This document shows positions 9,382-18,663 of a stretch of 64,000 nucleotides of DNA, piece by piece. Made by a program: the position numbers and the translations under genes. This DNA is from JAAXHH01 sp965225915 (lineage in GTDB: Bacteria > JAAXHH01). How positions within the stretch are numbered: the stretch's first letter is position 1; every line of letters begins with the position of its first letter. Location of the stretch: NCBI GenBank assembly GCA_965225915.1, contig OZ245326.1:2356001-2420000 (forward strand), read 5' to 3'. The notes under the pieces are model-generated. The model had not been told where the DNA came from, ran no database searches, and saw only the letters and a program-made list of their open reading frames with translations.

Positions 9382-11160
9382 GTGAGCGGTGGCCGTTACA
9401 CGATCATCCTGGCAGTCATACTGGGAGTCCTGGCTTCCTTTTTCTTTCTTTTCGTGTTTGAAGAGGAACAAATCGTAGAAGCCGAGCGCTTGTTCGAGGT
9501 CGATATGGCTGAGATCGTACTGATCAAAGTTACCGCGGACGGCGCTACGACGACGGTAGAGAAGGCCCCGATGACGGGCTGGGAGATAACCGCCCCGTTC
9601 AGGTATCCGGCGGATCCGAACATCGTGGGTACGCTGCTACGCGAGTTTTCCTCGCTGTCCCCCGTCCGTACCGTGGCCGATTCGGCTGAATCCCTGTCGG
9701 AATACGGCCTGGAGTTTCCTTCGGCGTCCGTCGAGGTCAGCCCTGGTCTCGACAAGCCCCTGGTATTGCTGCTCGGAGACGTAAATCCTACGGGTGCGGC
9801 CTACTATGCCGTGGAACAAGGTGCCCGGCGCGTCTTTCTGGTCACTTCGCAGATCAACGAGAATCTGCGCAGGCCGCCCGATGCGCTGCGTGACCGGAGC
9901 CTGATGCGGGTGGATCGGGACAAGGTGGACGAAGTTGTCCTTGAAAAGGGCGACCGTAAAGTCGTCATGAAACTGGACCCGTACGGGACCTGGCGCGTGG
10001 AAGAACCTTATCGCCTGCCAGCAGAACGCGATGAAGTGATCAACGCATTGAACACTATCACCGGGGTCTCGGCCATAACCTTCGTTGACGAGGCGCCGCC
10101 TTCCCTTGAAAGATACGGTTTGACGAATCCGGTGATGACAGCGACCATTAAATCAGGGGACGGCAGTATTCATCATACCCTTTCGCTGGGTCCCGGCGAA
10201 ATGGGCCTCGTCTACGCCATGACCAGCGAAAGACGCAACGTGTACTCGGTTTCGATGTCGGTCCTGCAGCAGCTGGACCGGGATCCCGATTTTTACAGGC
10301 GGCCCACCGCCTTCGATTTTCAATCCTACAGGGTTCCCACGTTTTCGATGAAGTTGGGTGACGACTCCGTGACGCTGGTCAAGCGCGACTTCGAGGATTG
10401 GCGCATGACCTCTCCCTACGAGATAAGAGCCAACGACCGTCTCATAACGGCCATGCTGGACAGTCTTGAGATTGCGCGCATACAGGAGCACATCCCGGTG
10501 ACGGCCGCCAATAAAGCGCGATTCGGATTCGAGAACCCGGTCGCCAGCCTTTCCCTGACGATCGAGGACCGGGTGAAACCCCAGGACATTCTGGTGGGAA
10601 TGGCTTCCGAGGACGGGAGGTACATGTATATAATGGATCCGGGGGAGGAGTGGATTTACGCGGTGAATGCGTCCAGCCTGCAAAGGTTGCCGTCCGCCGT
10701 GATCGAACTCCGCGACAACAAGATTCTCCGGTTCAAGGGCTACCAGGTGCACATGTTCGAGGTAGTGACGCCCGAAGACCGCGTTCGGGTGCGGCGTGAT
10801 CAGAAGCAAAGAGTCGTCTGGAAGCTGGAAGAGCCCGCGACAGGCGACGCGGACGCGATATCGGTAGGCAGGGCGTTCAGCGAACTGGATTCGCTGTATT
10901 CCGAAGCGTTCATAACGGCGGATCCCGATGTGGACCTGGGGTCTTACGGGCTGGACAGACCTTATATGGAACTGACGCTGCAGATCGGCGGTCGGGACGA
11001 TGTACCGGAAGAACGTATATCACTCCTTGTGGGCAAGTCATTTCCCGGGGACAGTAACCTGGTCTACGTCAAGCAGAGAAACAGCTCCGTCGTGTCCCTG
11101 GCCAAGGCAGGGTTCGTAGCCCGGTTCGAGGATATGATCGCCCAGACACCGAAATCGTGA
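9382..11160 (+). CDS. DUF4340 domain-containing protein
   Basis: The 592-residue protein has one N-terminal hydrophobic anchor (about residues 7-25) and then several related DUF4340-type segments. These repeat the pattern VxKxGxxW-xxxxPxxxxAD, followed by SLxxYGL(D/E)xPxxxLxL. DUF4340 proteins nearly always follow GldG-like genes, as here, and probably act as a periplasmic partner of that exporter. The start is GTG at 9382 with GGAGACGAAG upstream. Its stop is 1 base from the next gene. The biochemical role is unknown. Confidence 0.88.
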   Translation: MSGGRYTIILAVILGVLASFFFLFVFEEEQIVEAERLFEVDMAEIVLIKVTADGATTTVEKAPMTGWEITAPFRYPADPNIVGTLLREFSSLSPVRTVADSAESLSEYGLEFPSASVEVSPGLDKPLVLLLGDVNPTGAAYYAVEQGARRVFLVTSQINENLRRPPDALRDRSLMRVDRDKVDEVVLEKGDRKVVMKLDPYGTWRVEEPYRLPAERDEVINALNTITGVSAITFVDEAPPSLERYGLTNPVMTATIKSGDGSIHHTLSLGPGEMGLVYAMTSERRNVYSVSMSVLQQLDRDPDFYRRPTAFDFQSYRVPTFSMKLGDDSVTLVKRDFEDWRMTSPYEIRANDRLITAMLDSLEIARIQEHIPVTAANKARFGFENPVASLSLTIEDRVKPQDILVGMASEDGRYMYIMDPGEEWIYAVNASSLQRLPSAVIELRDNKILRFKGYQVHMFEVVTPEDRVRVRRDQKQRVVWKLEEPATGDADAISVGRAFSELDSLYSEAFITADPDVDLGSYGLDRPYMELTLQIGGRDDVPEERISLLVGKSFPGDSNLVYVKQRNSSVVSLAKAGFVARFEDMIAQTPKS

Positions 11161-11161
11161 C

Positions 11162-12187
11162 ATGAGGCGGCGTGCGGTGAGGTGTTCCTGTTTACTCGCC
11201 ACCATCCTGGTGGTCGTCTCAACGAATCCGGTCGGTGCCATAGCCGTCTCCGTACCGCAAGAAGGAGATATCGGGTTATCGATCGTCGCCTCGGTAGATC
11301 GCGACCAGATCACCGTGGGCGATCCCTTCCTGTACCGGATCACCGTGAAAAGTCCCGGGAGCGCCGCGGTCGAGTGGCCGGAATCCGGGCGTCCCCCGGA
11401 AGGTTTCGATCTGGTATCGTTCGAGCACGCAGGACCCATATCCGGGCCTGACGGCACGAACATCGATTCTCTCCGCTACGAACTCACCCTGTACCGGACG
11501 GGCGAGCATGCCATCCCGCCCTTTTCCCTTTCGGGAATCCTGTCGGACGGCACCGAACTCTACGCCGTATCGGATTCCATCCCCATCACCGTTATCAGTG
11601 TGTTGGACGATGACGCGGCGGATATACGCGATCTGAAGAGTCCGGTGGAAATCCTTGACGAGATACCCTGGTACTGGTGGATGATCGGCGGACTGGTGCT
11701 GCTCGCCGTCGCCGCGGGGGTCATCCTGTATATCAGGCGACGCAAAGCCCGGGGTGCTCCGATCGGTACGGACGCGGCAGTCAATCGTTCGCCGGAGGAA
11801 ATCGCCCTGGAGGAACTGGACCACCTGGTCCGCAAGGAGTGGCTGGCAAAGGAACGCGTAAAAGCTCATTACTCCGCACTGTCGGAGATCCTGCGCCGGT
11901 ACCTGTCGGCCCGTTACCAGATAGCGGCCATGGAATACACAACCACCGAATTGATGGCGTCTTTGAATTTGCTCGAACTCGGTCACGAAGAAATCCGGGC
12001 CGTCCGGGTATTGTTCGAGGAATGCGACATGGTAAAATTCGCCAAGTTTACGCCCGAATCCCATCGGCAATCTCTTTCCGTTCAGGAAGGCAGGGAGATC
12101 GTCGAGCGTACGCGACCTCCCGTGGTGGAGGAGACTTCCGCTGCAGACGAGTCGCCTGCTGAAGACATGTCTACCGTCACTGGATAA
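11162..12187 (+). CDS. BatD/DUF4381-like membrane protein with Ig-like domain
   Basis: The 341-residue protein has an N-terminal signal peptide (about residues 1-27) and a periplasmic beta-rich domain (35-145) with a BatD-like opening, SVDRDQITVGDPFLYRITV. One transmembrane helix follows near 172-191 with an RRRK stop-transfer, then a cytoplasmic helical domain (215-320) with HYSALSEILRRYLSARYQI, typical of BatD/DUF4381 C-termini. It sits 91 bases before BatA and is probably a structural part of the Bat complex. The stop lies inside a 36-base direct repeat. Confidence 0.8.
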   Translation: MRRRAVRCSCLLATILVVVSTNPVGAIAVSVPQEGDIGLSIVASVDRDQITVGDPFLYRITVKSPGSAAVEWPESGRPPEGFDLVSFEHAGPISGPDGTNIDSLRYELTLYRTGEHAIPPFSLSGILSDGTELYAVSDSIPITVISVLDDDAADIRDLKSPVEILDEIPWYWWMIGGLVLLAVAAGVILYIRRRKARGAPIGTDAAVNRSPEEIALEELDHLVRKEWLAKERVKAHYSALSEILRRYLSARYQIAAMEYTTTELMASLNLLELGHEEIRAVRVLFEECDMVKFAKFTPESHRQSLSVQEGREIVERTRPPVVEETSAADESPAEDMSTVTG

Positions 12188-12232
12188 TCTCCCGATTCCG
12201 AAAATTCTCCCGACGCTGGATAATCTCCCGAT
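12180..12232. repeat. 36-base-spaced direct repeat spanning a stop codon
   Basis: CTGGATAATCTCCCGAT occurs at 12180-12196 and again at 12216-12232, with a partial third copy AATTCTCCCGA between. The first copy includes the TAA stop of the upstream gene; the second repeats that stop downstream. It looks like a recent small tandem duplication. Confidence 0.75.
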
Positions 12233-12278
12233 GCCGATTCAGGTTCGGTGAAACCCCCGGTAAAGGACTTATGTCGCC

Positions 12279-13286
12279 ATGTTCTTTTCCACACCCCTTT
12301 TTCTTGCTCTGCTGGCACTCCTCCCCGTCCTGGTGTGGTGGTATCGCCGTCAGCGCAAGGGACGCCGGGGCGGACTCCGGTTTTCCGACACCACCGTCGT
12401 ACACCGGATTAGACCCGCGTCGATCCTGAAGTACCGCCATGTCCCCAGCGTGTTTCGCGTCGTGGCAATAGGCCTGGCGATACTCGCCCTGGCACGTCCC
12501 CAAACGGGTACCGAAGGCGCGGAAGTGATGACCGAAGGAATCGACATCGTACTGGCGCTCGACATTTCCGGCAGCATGGGGGCCGAGGACTACAAACCCA
12601 GAAACCGGCTCTATGTCGCCAAGACCGTGATATCCGATTTTATCAGGGAACGGAGAAACGACCGTATCGGCATGGTGGTCTTCGCGGGGCGAAGTTTCAC
12701 GCAGTGTCCGCTGACGCTGGACTACAAGGTGCTGCTCGGTCTACTCGACCAGGTGGAGATCGGGTTGACCGAAGACGGTACGGCCATCGGTATGGGAATT
12801 GCCAATTCCGTCAACCGGCTCCGGCAGAGCAGTGCCGAAAGCAAGGTGGTCATCCTGCTGACCGATGGCGTAAACAACACGGGCGCGATCGATCCGATTA
12901 CCGCGGCTAAAGCGGCTAAGGCGCTCGGGATCAAGATCTATTCCATCGGAATAGGAAAAGAGGGAGGCGCGCCCATTCCTGTCGACGACCCCGTACTGGG
13001 CCGCACGTACGCGCGAAATCGCGACGGCAGCCTCGCCCTGACGGAGATCGACGAGGAGACCCTGAAGCAGGTCGCGCGCATCACCGGCGGGTTCTATTTC
13101 AAGGCGACGGACGGGGAGATGCTGTCCCATATCTACCAACGTATCGACGCGCTGGAACGCACGGAAATGAAAGTCATCGCCTATTCAAGGTACACCGAGT
13201 TGTTCGGCTATTTCCTGTTGCCGGCCATGTTCCTGGTACTGGCGGAAACCCTGTTGACGCACACCCGGTTCAGGAAACTGCCTTAG
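12279..13286 (+). CDS. batA: VWA-domain membrane protein BatA
   Basis: The 335-residue protein begins with a hydrophobic helix and WWYRRQRKGRRGG. A second helix lies near 62-75, before a von Willebrand A domain with the MIDAS motif DISGSMGAEDY (near 92) and VILLTDGVNNTG. A last helix near the C-terminus anchors it. This layout is that of BatA/BatB. The domain faces the periplasm and probably mediates divalent-metal-dependent protein contacts. BatB follows directly. Confidence 0.92.
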   Translation: MFFSTPLFLALLALLPVLVWWYRRQRKGRRGGLRFSDTTVVHRIRPASILKYRHVPSVFRVVAIGLAILALARPQTGTEGAEVMTEGIDIVLALDISGSMGAEDYKPRNRLYVAKTVISDFIRERRNDRIGMVVFAGRSFTQCPLTLDYKVLLGLLDQVEIGLTEDGTAIGMGIANSVNRLRQSSAESKVVILLTDGVNNTGAIDPITAAKAAKALGIKIYSIGIGKEGGAPIPVDDPVLGRTYARNRDGSLALTEIDEETLKQVARITGGFYFKATDGEMLSHIYQRIDALERTEMKVIAYSRYTELFGYFLLPAMFLVLAETLLTHTRFRKLP

Positions 13287-13321
13287 GCCAGGTGGTCGAT
13301 CTTCAAGGTTCTGGAGTAAAC

Positions 13322-14329
13322 ATGCGCTTTGCTCAACCCGAGTTTCTGTATCTGCTGGCGGTCGCGCCCGTGCTGATCCTGTTCTATGTCGTTCGGTTCC
13401 GGCGCAGGCGCGAAGCGCTCAGACAGTTGGGAGAAGCGGAACTGATGGACAGACTTTCGCGTTCAACCGTCGCGGGCAGGCAGTCCGTCAAGGCGGCGCT
13501 GGCGCTGCTGACGCTGGTCTGTTTTGCCTTGGCCCTTGCCCGGCCGCAGTTCGGAACCCGGTCTGAAACGGTCAGTCAAACCGGCTTTTCGGTGATGGTC
13601 GCACTGGATGTTTCCAACAGCATGCTAGCCGAGGACGTCCGGCCCAATCGGCTCATCCGGGCCAAGTATGCCGTCCGGTCCCTGGTACGGAAGCTTCGGA
13701 ACGACCGGATCGGACTGGTGGTTTTCGCCGGGTCGGCGTTTCTCCAGTGTCCGTTGACTGCCGATTACAGCATCGTGGAACTCTTTCTGGACGGAGTAGA
13801 TACCCAGACGGTGGGAACACAGGGAACGGCCATCGCCGAGGCGCTGCAGATCGCGGGCCGTTCATTTCAACAGGATCACAATGGGTACAAGGCCGTTGTG
13901 CTGATTACCGACGGCGAAGACCACCAGGACGACCCCGTCGCCGCCGCCAGGGAACTGGCGGCCCAGGACGTTCGCGTGTACGTGGTGGGCATCGGCACGC
14001 CTCTGGGCGTTCCCATACCGGTCAAAGGCGATGATGGTCTGGTCACCGGTCACTTGCGTGATCGTTCCGGTGAAGTGGTTATGAGCCGGTTGGACGAGTC
14101 TACGCTGCGGCAGATCGCCGAGACTACCGGAGGCGCCTATCACGAGGCTTTGCCGGTCGGGGAGGAGATGGACCTGATATACGATACCATCGCCTCGCTG
14201 GAAAAGGCCGAATTCGAAAGCAGAGAATTTACACAGTACGTGGAGCGTTACCAGTATATATTGTTGTTCGGATTGCTGTTCTTGGTGGCGGATACCGTGA
14301 TCCGAGACCGCAGGTTGCTCGTCGAATAG
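13322..14329 (+). CDS. batB: VWA-domain membrane protein BatB
   Basis: It is a paralogue of the preceding BatA with the same length (335 residues) and topology: N-terminal helix FLYLLAVAPVLILFYVV, second helix, VWA domain with MIDAS DVSNSMLAEDV and VVLITDGEDHQ, and a C-terminal anchor. I chose ATG 13322 because GGAG lies 5 bases before it; an upstream GTG at 13292 in the same frame lacks a ribosome site. The two probably arose by duplication and act together in the Bat complex. Confidence 0.92.
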   Translation: MRFAQPEFLYLLAVAPVLILFYVVRFRRRREALRQLGEAELMDRLSRSTVAGRQSVKAALALLTLVCFALALARPQFGTRSETVSQTGFSVMVALDVSNSMLAEDVRPNRLIRAKYAVRSLVRKLRNDRIGLVVFAGSAFLQCPLTADYSIVELFLDGVDTQTVGTQGTAIAEALQIAGRSFQQDHNGYKAVVLITDGEDHQDDPVAAARELAAQDVRVYVVGIGTPLGVPIPVKGDDGLVTGHLRDRSGEVVMSRLDESTLRQIAETTGGAYHEALPVGEEMDLIYDTIASLEKAEFESREFTQYVERYQYILLFGLLFLVADTVIRDRRLLVE

Positions 14330-14350
14330 TAGGAGTCGGGACTCTAAATC

Positions 14351-15040
14351 ATGGGCGTGATTCTGGTCATCATACTGTTTCTCGGTTGGCAGCCGGGCGC
14401 TAAAAACGCGCGTGCCAACGAGCTGTATCACCAGGAAAAATACGATGAGGCGCTGGCGGCCTATAACGAAGCGCTGGCGGATGACGGGGAAAACCCAGCC
14501 CTTCACTACAACCGGGGCAATGCGCTCTATCGAAAAGAGCAGTATCCCACGGCCGTACAGGCGTACTCGAACGCGCTGGACGGCGATCCGCCGCTTAAGG
14601 GACAGGCCTATTACAACATGGGCAACAGCCTGTATCGCCTTGGCCGGTTGGAGGAATCCATTGACGCCTACAAGGAGGGCCTGCGGATCAAGTCGGACGA
14701 TATGGACTTGAAGTACAACCTGGAATTTGTCACACGACAGCTTCAGGAACAGCAGGATCGGCAGAACGCGAAGAATAAACAGGACGGACAGGACAGCCAG
14801 GAAGACCAGGAAAACCAGGAAGACCAGGAAAACCAGGAAGACCAGGATCAGGACGCGCAGGATAACCAGCAGGAACCGGATGAAGAAGAGCCTGAACAGC
14901 AACAGCCGACGCAAGAGGGAGAACTGAGCAGGGAAGAAGCGGAACGGCTCCTGAACGCTTTGAACCGGGACGAGCAGGATATACAGAAACGACTGCGCAG
15001 ACAGCAGGCTACGCAGGTCAATCCGGAGAAAGACTGGTAA
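14351..15040 (+). CDS. batC: TPR protein BatC
   Basis: The 229-residue protein has an N-terminal membrane helix (about residues 3-15). Three tetratricopeptide repeats follow (about 20-125: ANELYHQEKYDEALAAYNEAL, then LHYNRGNALYRKEQYPTAVQ, then AYYNMGNSLYRLGRLEESID). A highly acidic Gln/Glu/Asp-rich segment covers 130-185, with the six-residue EDQENQ repeated. The C-terminus resembles other BatC proteins. It is a likely scaffold for BatA/B. The aspartate kinase gene begins 31 bases downstream, where the Bat set is interrupted. Confidence 0.88.
   Translation: MGVILVIILFLGWQPGAKNARANELYHQEKYDEALAAYNEALADDGENPALHYNRGNALYRKEQYPTAVQAYSNALDGDPPLKGQAYYNMGNSLYRLGRLEESIDAYKEGLRIKSDDMDLKYNLEFVTRQLQEQQDRQNAKNKQDGQDSQEDQENQEDQENQEDQDQDAQDNQQEPDEEEPEQQQPTQEGELSREEAERLLNALNRDEQDIQKRLRRQQATQVNPEKDW
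14801..14848 (+). repeat. 18-base in-frame tandem repeat in batC
   Basis: The unit GAAGACCAGGAAAACCAG occurs twice perfectly (14801-14818, 14819-14836) and then partially, encoding EDQENQ. It is a slippage-prone in-frame expansion that would lengthen or shorten the acidic linker without breaking the protein. Confidence 0.9.
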
Positions 15041-15070
15041 GCGGATCGACGAAACCCAACGGTACCATCT

Positions 15071-16480
15071 ATGTTAGTCATGAAATTCGGCGGGACTTCC
15101 ATAGGCAGCGTGGAGGCCATCCGAAAGGTCGTTGAAATCGTTGGAATTCACCGCGAGCGCGGATTGCTGGTGGTTTTATCGGCCATGAGCAAGGTGACCG
15201 ACGCCCTGCGGGCGATGGCGGCTGAGGCCTGCGCGGGAAGGGAGCCGAAGGCCTCCCTAGATGCCTTGCTGAAACGCCACGAGGATACGGTGTGCGCCCT
15301 GACTGACGGGGTTGAACGGCAACAGGCTCTGGAAGAATGCGCCAGGTTGATCGGTGAACTTTCAGGCATTCTGCACGGTATTACGTTGCTCAGGGAACTC
15401 ACGCCGCGCTCGGTCGACCTGGTCAGTTCATTCGGCGAACGGTTGTCTGTGATCGTCGTCTCCGCGGCGCTCAGATCGGCAGGTTTGCCGTCCGTGCCCG
15501 TCGACGCGCGCGAATACGTGATAACCAACGAGCGCTACACCGAGGCGGAGGTGAATTTTGCGGAAACGGACCGCCGGCTGTCGGAGGGGCTGGTACCCAT
15601 GGTTTCCAGCGGCCGAATTCCGATCTTCACGGGGTTCCTGGGGTCGACGGATGAAGGCGTCACCACGACTCTGGGTCGGGGGGCTTCGGACTATACCGCC
15701 TCCCTGGTCGGCGGCGCGTTACAGGCCGGGGGAATATGGATCTGGACAGACGTGGACGGCGCCATGACTGCCGATCCGAGAATCGTCGCGGATGCCCGTG
15801 TTCTCGATGAGATTACGTATCTCGAAGCCGCCGAGATGTCCTATTTCGGCGCCAAGGTACTCCATCCCATGACCATGCTCCCGGCGGTGAAGCAAGAGAT
15901 CCCCATCCGTATCCGGAACACTTTCAGGCCTGATATCAGCGGCACGCTCATCTCGTCCCGCACCGGTGTAGCGCCCCTGGGTGTGAAGGCGGTGACGAGT
16001 ATCGACCGGCTGTGCCTGATCATGGTCGAAGGCACCAGTCTGAGCAGAACCACTGATACCCATGCGCGCCTCTTCAAGACCACGGCGGAACACAAGACGC
16101 AGGTCATCATGATTACGCAGGCTTCTTCCGAACACGACATCTGCCTTTTGATCAACGAACGGGACAGCGAGGGGACCGTTCAGGCGCTGAAAGAGGAACT
16201 CCGCCACGAAATCGCAGAAGGCAGCCTGGAAGAAATCGGCGTTCAGACCAACTTGGCCGTGGTGGCGGTGGTCGGCGCCGGCATGAAGGGGACGCCCGGT
16301 ATCGCCGCGCGTACTTTCCGTATTCTCGGTGAACACGGGATCAACATCATTGCGATCGCCCAGGGTTCATCTGAGTTGAACATATCGTTCGTCGTTGAGC
16401 GGAACGACCTGCAGAAAACTGTTCAGCTGGTGCACGCATCCTTTGAACTGGGAGGGGACGGAGGAATTGAGAACAATTAG
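15071..16480 (+). CDS. lysC: aspartate kinase
   Basis: The 469-residue protein has the kinase entry motif MKFGGTSIGSVE at the N-terminus, a nucleotide and substrate region with LGRGASDYTASLVG near 199, and IWTDVDGAMTADPR, then AEMSYFGAKVLHP. Two ACT-type regulatory segments form the C-terminal 150 residues, which suggests feedback control. It phosphorylates aspartate, the first step to Lys, Thr and Met. It overlaps hom by 14 bases. Confidence 0.95.
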   Translation: MLVMKFGGTSIGSVEAIRKVVEIVGIHRERGLLVVLSAMSKVTDALRAMAAEACAGREPKASLDALLKRHEDTVCALTDGVERQQALEECARLIGELSGILHGITLLRELTPRSVDLVSSFGERLSVIVVSAALRSAGLPSVPVDAREYVITNERYTEAEVNFAETDRRLSEGLVPMVSSGRIPIFTGFLGSTDEGVTTTLGRGASDYTASLVGGALQAGGIWIWTDVDGAMTADPRIVADARVLDEITYLEAAEMSYFGAKVLHPMTMLPAVKQEIPIRIRNTFRPDISGTLISSRTGVAPLGVKAVTSIDRLCLIMVEGTSLSRTTDTHARLFKTTAEHKTQVIMITQASSEHDICLLINERDSEGTVQALKEELRHEIAEGSLEEIGVQTNLAVVAVVGAGMKGTPGIAARTFRILGEHGINIIAIAQGSSELNISFVVERNDLQKTVQLVHASFELGGDGGIENN

Positions 16481-17573
16481 CCTGTTTCAGTTTGGAAAGG
16501 GCAATATAGGCGGCGCGTTGATCCGGCAGGTTTCCGAACGGTCCGGCGCCCTTGCGGAAGCCACCGGCCTGTCCTTTGAATACGTGGGCATATGCGGCCA
16601 GAGCCGGATGGTCTACGGTCCCCGCAGTCTCAACGCGTCCGTTCAGGCCACCGGAAGCCTGGACCGGCTGCTTCGCGAGCCGGACACGGGGGAGGACTAC
16701 CCTGGCGCGCCGGCCATGATCGATCGTTTGCTGCATGATCATCCGCAGGATCTGTGTGTGATCGATACGACGTCCGCTGAATTGACAGAAGTGCACCTGG
16801 CCTGCCTACGCCGGGGCATCCCGGTCGTGACGGCCAACAAGAAGCCCATAACCGATCAGGGCGACGCTTACGACGAGATCCAGCGGCTCGGCCGCGGGAA
16901 CCGGATGCGTTACTGGTACGAGACGACCGCGGGGGCGGGTCTGCCCGTCGTCAGCACGGTCAGGGAACTGGTGGACACCGGTGACGAAGTGATTGAAATC
17001 ATTGGTTGCCTGAGCGGTACGCTGGGTTATATCTGTTCCCAACTGGACCATGGGCGCGTTTTCTCGGAGATCGTCCGCGAAGCGAAGGAACTCGGTTACA
17101 CGGAACCCGATCCGCGCGACGACCTGAACGGCATGGACGTGGCCAGGAAGGCGCTGATCCTGGCCCGGGAGATCGGATACCGCCTCGAACTCGAAGATCT
17201 GGAGGTCAAGGGCATGGTGTCCGAAGCGCTGCTCGACGCGCCGTCGGTGGAACAGTTCATGGAATTGTTGCCCCGGGAGGACGCGGACTACGCGCACCGG
17301 ATCGAATCCGGGCGTCAGCGCGGCCAGGTGCTGCGATACATCGCCACCGTGGGTGGCAGTACTTGCCAGGTAGGGCGCGAAAGCGTGGACCGGGACAGTC
17401 CGGTGGGCAGTTTGACTGGACCGGACAATATCGTCGTATGCACGACGAAGAGATACCGAGATAACCCGCTGGTCGTGCGGGGACCGGGCGCGGGACCGGA
17501 AGTGACGGCGGGCGGTCTGTTCGGCGACCTGATCAAGGCGGCGAGGGCAATGCCCGAAGGTGAACCGCGATGA
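16467..17573 (+). CDS. hom: homoserine dehydrogenase
   Basis: Starting at TTG 16467 after a GGAGG, the protein is 368 residues. It opens with the nucleotide-binding LFQFGKGNIGGALI and has DTTSAELTEVHLACLRRG, then the diagnostic GIPVVTANKKPITD. The catalytic region includes YETTAGAGLPVV and GCLSGTLGYI, then ELGYTEPDPRDDLNGMDVARK. No C-terminal ACT domain is present. It reduces aspartate semialdehyde to homoserine. Overlap with lysC recalls the fused ThrA arrangement, here as two coupled genes. Confidence 0.94.
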   Translation: MRTISLFQFGKGNIGGALIRQVSERSGALAEATGLSFEYVGICGQSRMVYGPRSLNASVQATGSLDRLLREPDTGEDYPGAPAMIDRLLHDHPQDLCVIDTTSAELTEVHLACLRRGIPVVTANKKPITDQGDAYDEIQRLGRGNRMRYWYETTAGAGLPVVSTVRELVDTGDEVIEIIGCLSGTLGYICSQLDHGRVFSEIVREAKELGYTEPDPRDDLNGMDVARKALILAREIGYRLELEDLEVKGMVSEALLDAPSVEQFMELLPREDADYAHRIESGRQRGQVLRYIATVGGSTCQVGRESVDRDSPVGSLTGPDNIVVCTTKRYRDNPLVVRGPGAGPEVTAGGLFGDLIKAARAMPEGEPR

Positions 17574-17600
17574 ACACTGTTTTTCAAATGGGAGCTTGAA

Positions 17601-18659
17601 GTGTCGACGAATGAAATCAAAGTGGGCGTATTGGGCGCCACAGGGGCGGTCGGACAGCGGTTTGTCCAACTGCTCGAACACCACCCATGGTTCCGCGTAA
17701 CCGCCCTCGCGGCCTCGGAACGTTCGGCCGGCAAACCCTATGCCGAAGCCGTGACCTGGCGGCTGAATACGCCGATACCCGAGGCCGTGCGAGAGATCCC
17801 GGTGGCGCTCTGCGAACCGGGGCTGGACTGCGATCTCGTGTTCTCCGGCCTGGATTCCTCGGTGGCCGGACCGATCGAGGCGACCTTTGCTGCTGCCGAC
17901 TACGGCGTCGTAAGCAATTCAAAGAACCACCGCATGGACGACGATGTGCCGCTGCTCATTCCCGAGGTCAACGCGGACCATTGCGGGATCATCGACTACC
18001 AGCGGAAACGGCGGGGATACAATCGCGGGTTCATCGCAACCAATCCGAACTGTTCCACCATCGGTCTGACGATGGCGCTGAAACCGATCGCCGACCATTT
18101 CGGAATCCGCAAGGTCGCGGTCACCACCATGCAGGCCCTGTCCGGTGCTGGTTACCCAGGTGTCCCCTCCCTTGAAATTCTGGATAACGTACTTCCTTTC
18201 ATCAAGGAAGAAGAAGACAAAATGGAGCGGGAAACCCTGAAGCTGCTGGGCAGGTACCGGGATAACCGGATAAAAAACGCCCAGACCGTCGTCAGCGCCC
18301 AGTGCAACCGCGTCCACGTCCAGGACGGCCACCTGGAATGCGTTTCCGTTGAGATGGAGACGAAGACCGGCACGGCAGGTCTGGCCGAAGCGCTGCGCAC
18401 CCATACGGGCCTGCCTCAAAAACTCGGCCTGCCATTCGCACCCAAACACCCGGTTATCGTACGGGATGAACCGGACCGACCGCAGCCGAGAATTGATCGT
18501 GACGCCGAAAACGGCATGGCAGTGACGGTGGGCCGCATCCGGCCCTGCCCGGTACTGGACATGAAATTCGTGGTGCTATCCCACAACACCATCCGCGGGG
18601 CCGCGGGTACCGCCATCATGAACGCGGAACTGTTACGAACCCAGGGATATCTGGATTAA
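17601..18659 (+). CDS. asd: aspartate-semialdehyde dehydrogenase, archaeal/fungal-type
   Basis: The 352-residue protein opens with the NADP-binding VGVLGATGAVGQRFVQLLE. It has the active-site cysteine in ATNPNCSTIGLTMALKP and the SGAGYPGVPS motif. DNVLPFIKEEEDKMERET is characteristic of the archaeal/yeast branch rather than the E. coli branch. The start is GTG 17601 with GGGAG upstream. It completes a compact lysC-hom-asd set that makes homoserine from aspartate. Confidence 0.94.
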   Translation: MSTNEIKVGVLGATGAVGQRFVQLLEHHPWFRVTALAASERSAGKPYAEAVTWRLNTPIPEAVREIPVALCEPGLDCDLVFSGLDSSVAGPIEATFAAADYGVVSNSKNHRMDDDVPLLIPEVNADHCGIIDYQRKRRGYNRGFIATNPNCSTIGLTMALKPIADHFGIRKVAVTTMQALSGAGYPGVPSLEILDNVLPFIKEEEDKMERETLKLLGRYRDNRIKNAQTVVSAQCNRVHVQDGHLECVSVEMETKTGTAGLAEALRTHTGLPQKLGLPFAPKHPVIVRDEPDRPQPRIDRDAENGMAVTVGRIRPCPVLDMKFVVLSHNTIRGAAGTAIMNAELLRTQGYLD

Positions 18660-18663
18660 GAAA

